Below, in pieces: positions 54,332 to 64,000 of a stretch of DNA of 64,000 nucleotides (the first letter of the stretch is position 1; every line of letters begins with the position of its first letter). The stretch is from positions 1-64,000 of the forward strand of contig JAUGWO010000238.1 of the NCBI GenBank assembly GCA_049724395.1, read 5' to 3'. Source of the stretch: Spongospora subterranea f. sp. subterranea. Its lineage: Eukaryota > Endomyxa: Phytomyxea > Phytomyxea > Plasmodiophorida. Both the position numbers and the translations under genes were made by a program. Under the pieces are notes generated by a model. That model was not told where the DNA came from, searched no databases, and worked only from the letters and a program-made list of their open reading frames with translations.

Positions 54332-57300
54332 TTATAGGTATAACGACGCAGCAAATATGATATCCCTCTTGATCGAGACGATTCCTTGTTCGAATCGGCT
54401 CTCAAGATCAGAATTGCCGATCAGTTTCGCTGCGGCGCTAAGCTGTCTCAGTAATTCCTCTAACCTGCGCATGCACCGAATAATACTTCCTTCGAAAATA
54501 CTGGGCGTCATTTTGCAGATTTCCGAGAATTTGGCGCCGCGACACCAGGCCTGGGGTCGCGAGTAAGATCGTGTGAAGATGTGGGAAAATGGGCCTGTAC
54601 TACCTGTACGATTGACATCATATCTGGCTTGAACGACGCCACATACTCGTTCACATCGATCGACAGTTTCGACTGGTTGGACACTTCGGCAATGCGTTTA
54701 GCCGTGTCGCGAAGCGTTCGTAATGGAGCGGCCAGCGCCTCAGGTAGCGCCAGGTTCTCATCGCCCTAAATACATCGGATCAACATCGACAACTGATCAT
54801 CAAACGCCATGATTCGACCTTCTCGGTGTAGACTAGGCACGAGACCAGGGCAACAAGTTGCTCGTTATTGAGCTCGTTGAAGACGCCGGAAAACATGAGT
54901 TCGGTTGCCAATAACTCATCGGCTGTGCTGATGCAACATGCAACGCGACCTTTGACATCAACAACGTTTTCAGACGTGATGAACCCGAGCCGTCGCAGCA
55001 CTCGCTTCATCGACTTCAAATTCGACGTGAATAGTGACGATTTGGCCAGGGACGCCACCTGACAATGAAGTTAATGGAAGACGCCTTCACGACGCCAAAC
55101 TCGTTTCGAACCTCTTTCTTGAGCAACTCGATATCTTCGTCGAATTTTCGCTTCTTCAAAAACATATCCCACTGCTGTTTGATTTCGACATCGTCTTTAA
55201 CTGCGGCTGCGTGAAGTCGATGTGATGAAAGGTCGCTCTCTGACGATTCGATCATCCGCAAAACCTGGAAATGCATCCTGTTGATCGAACAAAGGACCCG
55301 CTTCCAAAAAAAGACTCACCTTTGACATCGACTCGTCCGTAATCTTCATGTCTTCAATAGGATCGAGTTCGGGGACAACGTTGTTGAAACGGGACTTGAC
55401 TTCGTCAACGGAACGGATTACGGGTAAACCAGCGTCGCGGCCTGTAATCAATTGAGACTTTTAACGACCACGATCATGTAAATCTAGAACCGATCTATCA
55501 CCTACCAGTAAGTTGCTTGGGAAGGAACACCCTTAAGGAGCTGATCTTAGCGATGCAGGTTATGGGAACTTGAATGATTCTTGACGGGAGATATTGGCGC
55601 TTTCGGCAGGTGACGACATGTTGACAGGTTTGATCGGAGCTGCGAAGAGATGTTACCAAACGAGTGCGAATCCGAAAAAACGACGATCACCTTTGGGATT
55701 GTCTTCACTGATATAACTGCACTTCACCAGAACATCAACGACAAACACTGGACTGGCCGGCTTCATGGTCTTCTTTGACGATGACGCCATTTTCTTGAAG
55801 TTCACAACAACGCACCAATCAAATCCACTGCCTGACGAAGCTGGTTTAGGAACAAAATACGAGGAACAAATTCGAGCAAGGAAAACCATATTCAGGATGC
55901 GATAGATAAATAAGACGACCAGGATTGAGGAACGGCAGCAAGTGTTGGGGCTGTTCCTGATCAGCATCATTTTCTCTGTCAAAATGGCAATGCGAGCGCG
56001 TAGGTGATGATATTCGCTCATATCGGCTTCGCATGTTAACGAGGACGCCAACTGTTCTCGTTCGGCGATCAGCTGTGATAGGCTAAACTCATTATCAGTT
56101 TCTTGCCAATATAGGGCATGATCGACCTCCGCCTACCGTTCATTGATTTTGGGCGCAGCACGAGTGGCTTGAAACTGATGGAATGATCGCTCGATGACAT
56201 ATTCAGGATCCGCTTCTTCCACAAGGAGCAGATTCAGCAACATATTATACCCTGAAAGAATACATGAATCGCTAATTCGATACTATAATGGCTGATGCTG
56301 TAACCTAGATGGAAACTACTGTATAATGGATCAGCTTGGCCCATCAAAATTTGCTTGGCATCCTACAGCGCAAAGCGTTGGCAACACACCTCGAAGCGGT
56401 ATCAACCACGAGTACCTGCGGTTCCAATTTCTCCTCCATCATCATGATGACCAGACCTCGTGCATCAAGTCCACGACGACCGGCACGCCCGCTCATCTAC
56501 GTTTGAACACAATAAGAACGGAGCTGGCAAACGCTGACTTTTGGAGCCGAACCTGTACATATTCGCCCGGGGAAACGAGGCGGAATTCACTTCCATCGAA
56601 CTTCCGACACGAGGTGAACACGACTGGGAGAGTCGAATTTCAACAATCGCTGCCGACGCAGACAAAAATGACGAACCTGTTTTAGCGGGCATATTCAATC
56701 CCATTGAGAACGTCTCGGTGGAAAACAGCACTTTCAACAGCGATTCCTGGAATAAAATCTCGATGACCTACTCCCAAAACCCATTCACCGATGAGAAAGA
56801 AACCAACCCCAAAACAAAATTCAAACTCCACCTCTTTGACAATCGGCAATAAACCACCGTGATGAATACCGATACCGCGACGTAATAACGGAATGATATT
56901 GACAACCTAAAATCATTCGCTGAGGAAAGCAAAAAATCGTCAAGGGGTCAACAGATAAACCTGAGGAAGGCTCTGATCTTCACCGCTCAACGATTCGATT
57001 GCGTTATTGAAAATTTCCTAAACCGAAACCATAAACGAAAAATGCTGCTGGAAGCGCAAACCCCAAACCAACCTGAATCAGCTTCTTCTCATCGTCATTC
57101 GTAAAATCGAGCTTGGACATTTGTAGGGCATACGACTCACATTCCCGTTTGGAGAAAGAGAATATGATGACGGGATCGTAGCGCCGTTCCAAAATCATAC
57201 GAACAAGTTTGAAAATATCGGACGGACCCGACGTCGACCCAGTACGTTTGGCGCCACGCTTCGCAACATCTACGAATGGAACGGGTTCGTTAAGCAGCGA

Positions 57301-58499
57301 AGATGAAACCATTGAGAAATATTTGACCTTTGCTCCCGGACGATTTCAAATCATTGTTCAAATTGGCGCACGCCTTCTGAAAATTGTCTTCTCGGAAATC
57401 GCCTTTGTCGTCGACGACGAGGTGAAGACCTTCTCCCCCAGAAGGGAATATATAATGCTGTAAAGGTGTTGGGCGAGTATCGGTATAAACAACATTGCAA
57501 GGCTGGTTATGGAGTTTCGCTATCCACATCGCGAACTCTCTGGCGTTCGGGATCGTGGCCGACAAGAACACAAATCGCACCTGTGGAAACGCATTGAATG
57601 AGGCGTTGATGACTTTCAGGGAAACAGTTTTGGGACCTTATGATGTAATAGAATCATGGCTTCCTCCCATACCACACCCCGCTCCTTATCCCTCATATAG
57701 TGGATCTCGTCGAATATAACCCATTTCACCTCTCGCATCACTTCGCTCCCGCGATAGAGCATATTGCGAAGAATCTCGGTGGTCATCCACCAGACAGGAC
57801 GCTGATGGATTGATGGTCACATCCCCGGTCATCAACCCGACGTCGCCGAACTCCTCGTTCAGCTCTCTGTATTTCTGATTGGACAGCGCTTTGATTGGGG
57901 ACGTGTAAACAACCCGTTGTTTATCTCGTAATGACATGGCAATTGCATATTCGGCCACGACCTGTAGAAAGTGTTTCAAAACATTGCCGGACCAGCACGA
58001 TTCGACTGGAAAACACCGTTTTGCCGGCCGATGTATGTGCGGCGACCAGAACGGATTGGTTCTGCTCTAGACAGTTCACAGAGATCTGCTGGAACTTATC
58101 CAGGACGAATGGGTAATTCTTGGCGGGTAATATCGAGTCCAATGACCGATCATCGCCTTGTGTTGCCGAGTATTCCGGAGGAAATACCCGCTCATGAACA
58201 CACCCTTCAGTCTGATACACGATCGTCAAACCAACAACAAAAACGTGATCCACAAATACGTCGAAAATTTCCCCTACCGTTTCAACCGTATATAATTGCT
58301 CTTGATAGATAGCGAACGCCCCCGAACCCTGTTGATCCTCTCGATCAGGAATAATCGGTCCGGTCAATGATTCCGCCTCCGGCAGCGCTGGAAGTTTGGA
58401 CAACGGCTGTTCAGTGTCGTCGACAATTTCCCTGACACGTTTTACACCCGATACCGGATTCGGTGCGGAATTGAAAACGTCGAAGCAAGGTTCCGCCAT
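54332..58499 (-). CDS. MTR4-type exosome helicase (Ski2-like DExH)
   Basis: Unwinds RNA for the nuclear exosome (TRAMP). Start at 58,499 ([20 protein letters not shown]). Motif order: [20 protein letters not shown] and [11 protein letters not shown] (motif I); [48 protein letters not shown] (DExH); [20 protein letters not shown] (SAT); [31 protein letters not shown] and [37 protein letters not shown] (motif VI). The arch/KOW insert follows, and the C-terminal helical domain ends [20 protein letters not shown] and [11 protein letters not shown], the family's fixed C-terminus. Many ~50-bp introns. The final LYL then stop at 54,332 makes it complete. MTR4 rather than SKI2 is suggested by the C-terminus and insert. 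Confidence 0.92.
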
Positions 58500-60047
58500 C
58501 GCTATAGATTTCAGCGGGCGCTTTTGACGTGCGTTTAGATCCCAGAGCCAACTTGGCGATTCGCGGATCAGTAAAACTCCGCCACGGACAAAATTCGCCA
58601 GTAACATGAAAATCGCCATGTGGCGTTTTCCAAAGCTGAAATGTTGCCAAACGTCACTACTCAACTCAAGCAATCTCCATAATTTTGTTTTTTGAACTAC
58701 AGATGAACAGTGATCATTGGGGTATTGGAGATATATTCGAGTACGGCGAAATCATTTCTTGTTAGGTATCAACGGAATTGGTCATAATATATCACCCAAA
58801 TAATGATCCGGTTATTCATAAAAAATAAACAGATTTAACATTGATAACAAGCAAATTTTCAAAAATGAAGGGGATGGCAGAATTTGTCGAGAATTGGTTG
58901 AATGCTGTACTCTGTTGCTGTTCAGGTTGACTGGCCAAGACTGTGACATTCCAGAACGTCGGAAGAACAAAACCGGCCCATTGACGAGCGGGATTGAAAT
59001 CATTTTTTTATCACATGACGATGGCTCATTTGGGAACAATATTTCAGTGTTTTTCTGCTGTCGTTATCGAACATCGATCGCTACTGCCATCTCCTACCTT
59101 CACCCTAAAATGACAGAGATTCTTTGGTACTCGAGATCTGGCTCGTTGTGGAATGACTCTAAAAACGTCCACGATTGAACAATGGGCTCATTACTCTTTC
59201 ACTTTTTGTTCTTTGATCATCTCTTACAAATCGACAAAAATCAAGATCCACCTCGTGCTGTTGGTGTTGATTATTTCAATCGTCTGATGCGGTTTTCTAT
59301 CCAATAAACTTCGCCTTCCAGATATCATTGAGAGGAGGTATCTTCACGTCAAACGATGAACACTTCAATTGCTTTTACCTTGACTGCCACTTTCCTTCCT
59401 CATTAATTCTGACCAATCCGATCATCTCTTTCAACAGTTCAAGTAAATTATCTCAAGGGAATGCCCTTTCCTGGAGATTTAACTGCCGTCAATGATGAAA
59501 GTTTCAGGGGGCTACCATGGAAAAGGTGGATTTTATTGAAGTCAAGCTGTTCAATCCTCTGCTGTTCAATTTCTTTCAAAAACAATCGAACAATTGATTC
59601 AGGAAGAATCTATTTCGCCCATTACCGTATCTATCTGAAGGCGATGATCAAGATCACCATCAGCTATTCTGACATTTCCTGCATAACGTCCTACGACGCA
59701 CCAAGTGGCTTGTTCATGGTATAATGATGAAAGGTCTCGGCAAAAGGCGTCTAAATCGTATTTGAAAGGGGCAGATAACTCCCGTCGGCATCGACGACTG
59801 CAACTACAACGATCTGCTCGTTATTCGTAACGAGGAAATTCGCGGAGAACGGAATTACGCGGATTGAGAGCCAGCGATATTCACAAGAAAAAACAGGGTG
59901 AGCACAGCACACCGATGATACGGTCAACCGGATTTCGCCTTTTGATTTGACGATTCAGAGATTGTGTGGGCGAAATAGGATTCAGTGGCGATCCAGATGG
60001 GCTTCGGGACAACAGTACACCGATAGTTCAGAGTGATTTTCGAACAT
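58500..60047. other. 1.5-kb stretch without a confident gene
   Basis: 58,500-58,700 is the MTR4 upstream region; an in-frame ATG upstream at 58,673 is a less likely start. From 58,860 to 59,750 scattered plus-strand frames (58,894-59,178; around 59,190; 59,461-59,724) could be exons of a small gene, for example KNQDPPRAVGVDYFNRLMR near 59,250, but I recognise no family and the joints are unclear. 59,750-60,047 lies 3' of the importin gene. Confidence 0.3.
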
Positions 60048-63000
60048 TTATTGGTCCTGCCTTGGCTCTTGCCTGAAATGAGGAGACGCCATATAGGATT
60101 GGATGACCTGGCGATCATCTTCACTGAGACTACATTGCCATTCCTGGAGCTGGGCGAACCGTTGAAGGTTCGACGTGAACAGAGCCTGAAGATTGAGATC
60201 GGGCATTTCCGCCCCATCGTCCTCGCATTCGTCGTCGGAATGGTAATATTCGTCCTCCCCATCACTGATCCAATCCTAATTCGCTGCTCAAAACGCAAAG
60301 AAACGCCAATTGCCAAAAAAATAACGTACTTGATCTGGGGCGATATCTTTCAAACCGCCCCCTACAATACCGCGACCAAGTTCATCATTAGAACCATCGC
60401 TATCGTTGTCAATTTCGCCAAGAATGTATCGACACAATTTCGGGATCGCTAGAAGAATTTTCGCTGAAGACATGTTTGTTCAGTTGATCTGATGAACAGC
60501 AAGGGAATAGGGACGATTTACAGAGAAGAGGGCGCTGGGGCAGGCTGGACACAATCCCAAGGGATCGATAGCAGACTGGTCAGAGCGACCATGTTCAACT
60601 CAGCGAGCTCCCACGTGACAGTCGTGCTGAAATTGTACCATAGGTGCAGAAACACGTCGGGATTGCAAACGCTCAGGAAGGCGACTGGAGATAGAATAGC
60701 GCAATGAGCTAGAACGTTACTCAGCATGGAGCAAAACACCTGATCAATTTTCAGGGACCAAAACCATTATGGGGTGTCCCACGGGATTCCACAGACCTCA
60801 ACAGAGAAATCTTCAGCCGCGTCAGGAATCGACACAATGAACACTTCGGCCGCAACACGTGCGATATTAGAGGCCAATGAGATACGAACAGGCTCGGGAA
60901 TAGATGGGGAGCAGAATGCCGCCATACTCTCCAGGATTTGGGCCGCGTATTTCCCGTCATGAACCGCCTCCTCCGACTATGAAATGGGATTCAGATTGTT
61001 GGGAGGCATATTGCGAATTAGATCATCTTTGTAAAAACCTTCATAATGTAGCCACACATGTTGATAATGGAAACGGTCGTTTCTTCGGAATAGAACAGGT
61101 TTGCGTTGCGCGCCATGAAATTACGAAGAACGCCAACCATTGCATTGACATAGTCGATGCCATGCGACTGGCCGAGAACAGCCAAACGAGTGGGAATGGC
61201 ACCTTAACAGCGAACGAATTAAAACAAAAAACATGGTAAACATCAACGCAAGTACTTAAGAATGGCGAGAAGGGAAGTGGGGACGCCGCGCTCATCGCCT
61301 TCAGAAGATCGAGGGCCGATTCCAGTTGCATGATATACAGCTCGTTGGTGAGGAGGGCTGCGACGACAGGAGCACATAATCCCTCAATTGGACCATACAA
61401 TCCACTAAATGGAGTGTCCGGTTTGGAACAGCACGAAATCAACGCCACAATCACCGGAATCACACCCATTGCAACAAACTCTTTCCCGTCCTGAACGTAT
61501 CACATGAACAATACAGTTGAACGAAGTGAATCTGGGTCGTCGAACCTCTAGATCTTGGTCGTTGTATGAAAATACAATCGACGTGTAAACAGAGAGTAAT
61601 TTCTCTGTCAGGCGAACAGCGAACGGAGCGATTGCTGCGGGTGGGAATCGCTTCACAATATCCTCCAAAACCGAGAGAATCGATTCATTACCGACTGAAT
61701 CGATCAGCGACGTATATTGCCCCAATATTATGGGTAAATATGACTTTAACGACGCGGATCAATAAGGGACCCGAATCAATCGGAACAAAGTTATTTACCT
61801 GAAGCTCATCGATCGCGTGTGGATGAGCCCGAAGCAAATCGGCAAATGCTATTGAGGCGGCGGTCACGACGGGAATCGACGCGTCATTGCGAAGCAGATC
61901 GAATATTGGGGAAATCGCTTGCTCCGAACACGGTAATGCGGCGAATCGACCTAACACCCAAACACAACGGCACCGAACTATACCAGACTCTGAAACAGGA
62001 ACGCAGGGCGGCGATCAATATCCATGAGCATGATGCCAAGAGGGAGGGACCGCACCGTGATACAGCAATGGCAAAATGTTGGTCAGTAAGATGGAGGACA
62101 CCATTGGAGGAACCTGATCCGGTTTGGCCAAGAGCACACGGGACAGACAGCCAAATATGGACAAGGCGCCATCGATATGTAAGACGGTCGAATTTGGAGA
62201 TGAAAGCTGACCTGGATGAGGGGACAAAATCAGCGTGCTAATCGCCAGAAATGGATTTAGAAAAACGAACCGGTGACCAATTCGAATATGAATGAGAGAA
62301 TATCGGACGTCCTGACTTTTACCAAGTCGATCAGCAGATTACAGGCGTTGATGCGAGGATCGTCGAACGCTTCAGAGGCATCAAGACCACGACGAGCGAA
62401 TTCGGCGCCATCCTCGGCGAACAATTCCACCTGGGGAATGCAGTAATCAGGGGAATATTGCAGAAAACATCATGACGAATAACCTCTTCTTCTGTGAGAC
62501 AAAGGGTGCGGAAAATGCCATCGATGACGATTGTTTGGAGATGAGGACGCAACCTAATCGAGAACGAAATCAGACCTGAACTTCAGGAGGATGAAAAATC
62601 CATCGAGCCCGACCTCGAGTAGAGCATGGCATGGGTCACCGCGTTTCCTAAAAAGGAGAACGAGCTTTGCAACATTGTGCGAGAAACTATCGTAGATGGG
62701 CGTTGAATGATGTGTAGAACACTATCGAGTACAAGCGGAGCGACGCTGGTCATATACAGCATCGTCAAATCCCTAAACCCCATTAGTCATTAATCGAACA
62801 ATGCGGTCCTGAATTTGTCACAAACTTATCCGCTTGATCTTGTGATTCAATAATCCTTCCGTAATACGACAGCAAAGGAGTTAAGCACATCAGCGCCCTC
62901 TTCTGAATTGACTGAATGGTGCACAAACCAGGGTGATTAGGTTCGGGCTGGACGGCGAGAGATTGCAAACAAAGATTCGCCCATCCAGTGAAGCTTGCCT

Positions 63001-63823
63001 GATCACGAATCCGATTCGCCATTGGTTGACGAATTGCATGATGGTAAATCTGAAACGACACAAACCACTCTCAGTATCGCGCAAATTCACTCAATGAACT
63101 GTGCAAGTACTTTCAGGCAGAGCTTGGCTCGTTCAAGAGATTCAGGCAGGTTTAACGATTGCAAATCCCTGGCGAGAATTCGCTCGATTAAAGGCAACGT
63201 ACTCGAAAGCAACGAAGTCAATTCTGGATTCCCTTCTTCCTTGGAATGTTGGAATTTCCGATAGACGAGACGGAGAACACCGAGAGCGCCAACAGAGTGG
63301 CAAGAGTTGGAATCGTTGAGATATGGAATAATGGACGGGACCAGGTCCGGCCAATCATGAGGGTAATCTGCACGAATCATGTAATTGACCCCTTCTAATA
63401 GTTGGACCAGCAGGCTGCGAATATGCGACGTCGTGAATACGCCCCAGACCACCTTCTGGCGTATATGCATGAGATCCGCCGAGGATATTGGGGAAGGCAT
63501 TTCATCAGCCGAGCGACGTGCGAACCTGGAACAAAAAGCAATTTCGGAAAAGGATGCCATTATGAGCTATTCGGATAGTACCGATTGGCAAGAAGGGCCT
63601 TCACTCGAAGAGCTGCAGCTTGACGAACGCATAAATCGACATTGGGCTCGGCTACGATATCAACCAGAACTGGCACTGCTGTGTCGCCCAGCTTGTTTTC
63701 GAGCCCATTGATGTCGGTTTCCGCAAGCGAGCGACGGGCCATATCGCCATGGAACGAGTTCGCCAAAGCGGCGATCAGCGCCACGCCATGATCCTGAACC
63801 GTCATCTGGGCGGGAATGGCCAT
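60048..63823 (-). CDS. Importin-beta family nuclear transport receptor, importin-7/8 type
   Basis: Imports ribosomal proteins, histones and other cargo with RanGTP control. Start at 63,823 (MAIPAQMTVQDHGVALIAAL; an upstream Met lies at 63,841). HEAT repeats continue through AVPVLVDIVAEPNVDLCVRQ (importin-beta N-terminal type), HIRSLLVQLLEGVNYMIRAD with YPHDWPDLVPSIIPYL (as in IPO7/8: DYPSRW), QALTP-type repeats, HIDGALSIFGCLSRVLL (KKDGALHMIGSL of IPO7), FARRGLDASEAFDDPRINAC, EDIVKRFPPAAIAPFAVRLT, LYGPIEGLCAPVVAALL, AQILESMAAFCSPSIPEPVR and LHLWYNFSTTVTWEL. The tail has the acidic stretch DGEDEYYHSDDECEDDGAEM typical of IPO7/8 before a final helix and the stop at 60,048. Introns are short; several joints in 61,040-62,600 are approximate. 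Confidence 0.85.
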
Positions 63824-63841
63824 GACCTTGGCTGATCCCAC

Positions 63842-64000
63842 TAACTACACTGAAGTGCACAATATGGGTCTAGTCAAGTCAGACAGGTCTCCGTCGCGGA
63901 CTTTATCAGTTGCCGTACGGGGCTAAATCTGAGTCGGGTTTGTTTCTGATTACTGAGACCGAAGCTCTCGATGATAAGTCCAACCGTCCACGCGACAAGA
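63842..64000. promoter_or_regulatory. Upstream region of the importin gene
   Basis: The last ~160 bp, probably the importin promoter and 5' UTR. No motif recognised. A gene on the other side cannot be seen. Confidence 0.3.

Noticed and set aside
1-64000. CRISPR arrays, bacterial operons, rRNA genes
   Set aside because: No regularly spaced short repeats with unique spacers, no Shine-Dalgarno-led gene strings and no rRNA-like sequence seen; the introns and gene families are eukaryotic.

Overview
This window is eukaryotic nuclear DNA. Host genes are split by short GT-AG introns, about 50 to 65 bp wherever I could reconstruct a splice, and neighbouring genes are tightly packed. Several convergent pairs have stop codons only 6 to 50 bp apart. 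A PACRG gene implies an axoneme, so the organism very likely makes flagella or cilia. A DD39D mariner, a Ty3/gypsy integrase of a type I associate with oomycete genomes, and a plant/protist-type polyamine transporter point to a flagellated protist, perhaps SAR-like. The lineage remains inference.

About 1-9,045 is a nest of mobile elements. A minus-strand LINE (1 to ~5,530, cut by the window edge) carries CCHC knuckles, two OTU-like modules, an APE endonuclease and a reverse transcriptase. Next come a DD39D mariner on the plus strand, an inverted fragment of a second copy, and a Ty3/gypsy fragment (LTR, integrase, chromodomain) whose LTR abuts that fragment. From 9,046 to 11,031 lies an ankyrin gene built of ~300 bp exon-intron units in a ~600 bp higher-order repeat. 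Its end nearly touches PACRG (minus).

Between 13 and 18.3 kb lie an SDF2-like MIR protein, tubulin chaperone TBCE (minus) and a TBC-domain protein. Between 18.35 and 21.4 kb lie a tandem duplication, a 41-bp inverted repeat enclosing a copia-type gag fossil, and PIF/Harbinger remnants. Between 21.6 and 29.5 kb are a very short SS18/GIF-type SNH gene, a SET-domain methyltransferase, a small zinc-ribbon protein, a membrane protein (minus), an 82-bp minisatellite and isoleucyl-tRNA synthetase. From 29.7 to 40 kb, in DNA that looks richer in G+C, are a PP4R1-like HEAT protein and methionine aminopeptidase 1 (both minus), an unresolved stretch, a CAMKL/SNF1-type kinase and a BTB protein (minus).

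From 40 to 64 kb lie a gypsy RT fossil, a membrane-anchored ankyrin-JmjC protein and a glyoxalase-II homologue lacking most metal ligands (minus). These are followed by the polyamine/amino-acid transporter, a ZnT zinc transporter (minus), 14-3-3 (minus), a large imperfect palindrome, TMCO1, the exosome helicase MTR4 (minus) and an importin-7/8-type receptor (minus).

The host genes are mostly housekeeping: translation (IleRS, MetAP1), RNA turnover (MTR4), nuclear import (importin-7/8), signalling (14-3-3, kinase, PP4R1), tubulin and axoneme (TBCE, PACRG), ER function (SDF2, TMCO1, possibly the JmjC protein), and zinc or polyamine transport. No operon logic is visible. I found no convincing tRNA, rRNA or CRISPR. 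Exon boundaries are given only where protein similarity fixes them; other gene limits are approximate.
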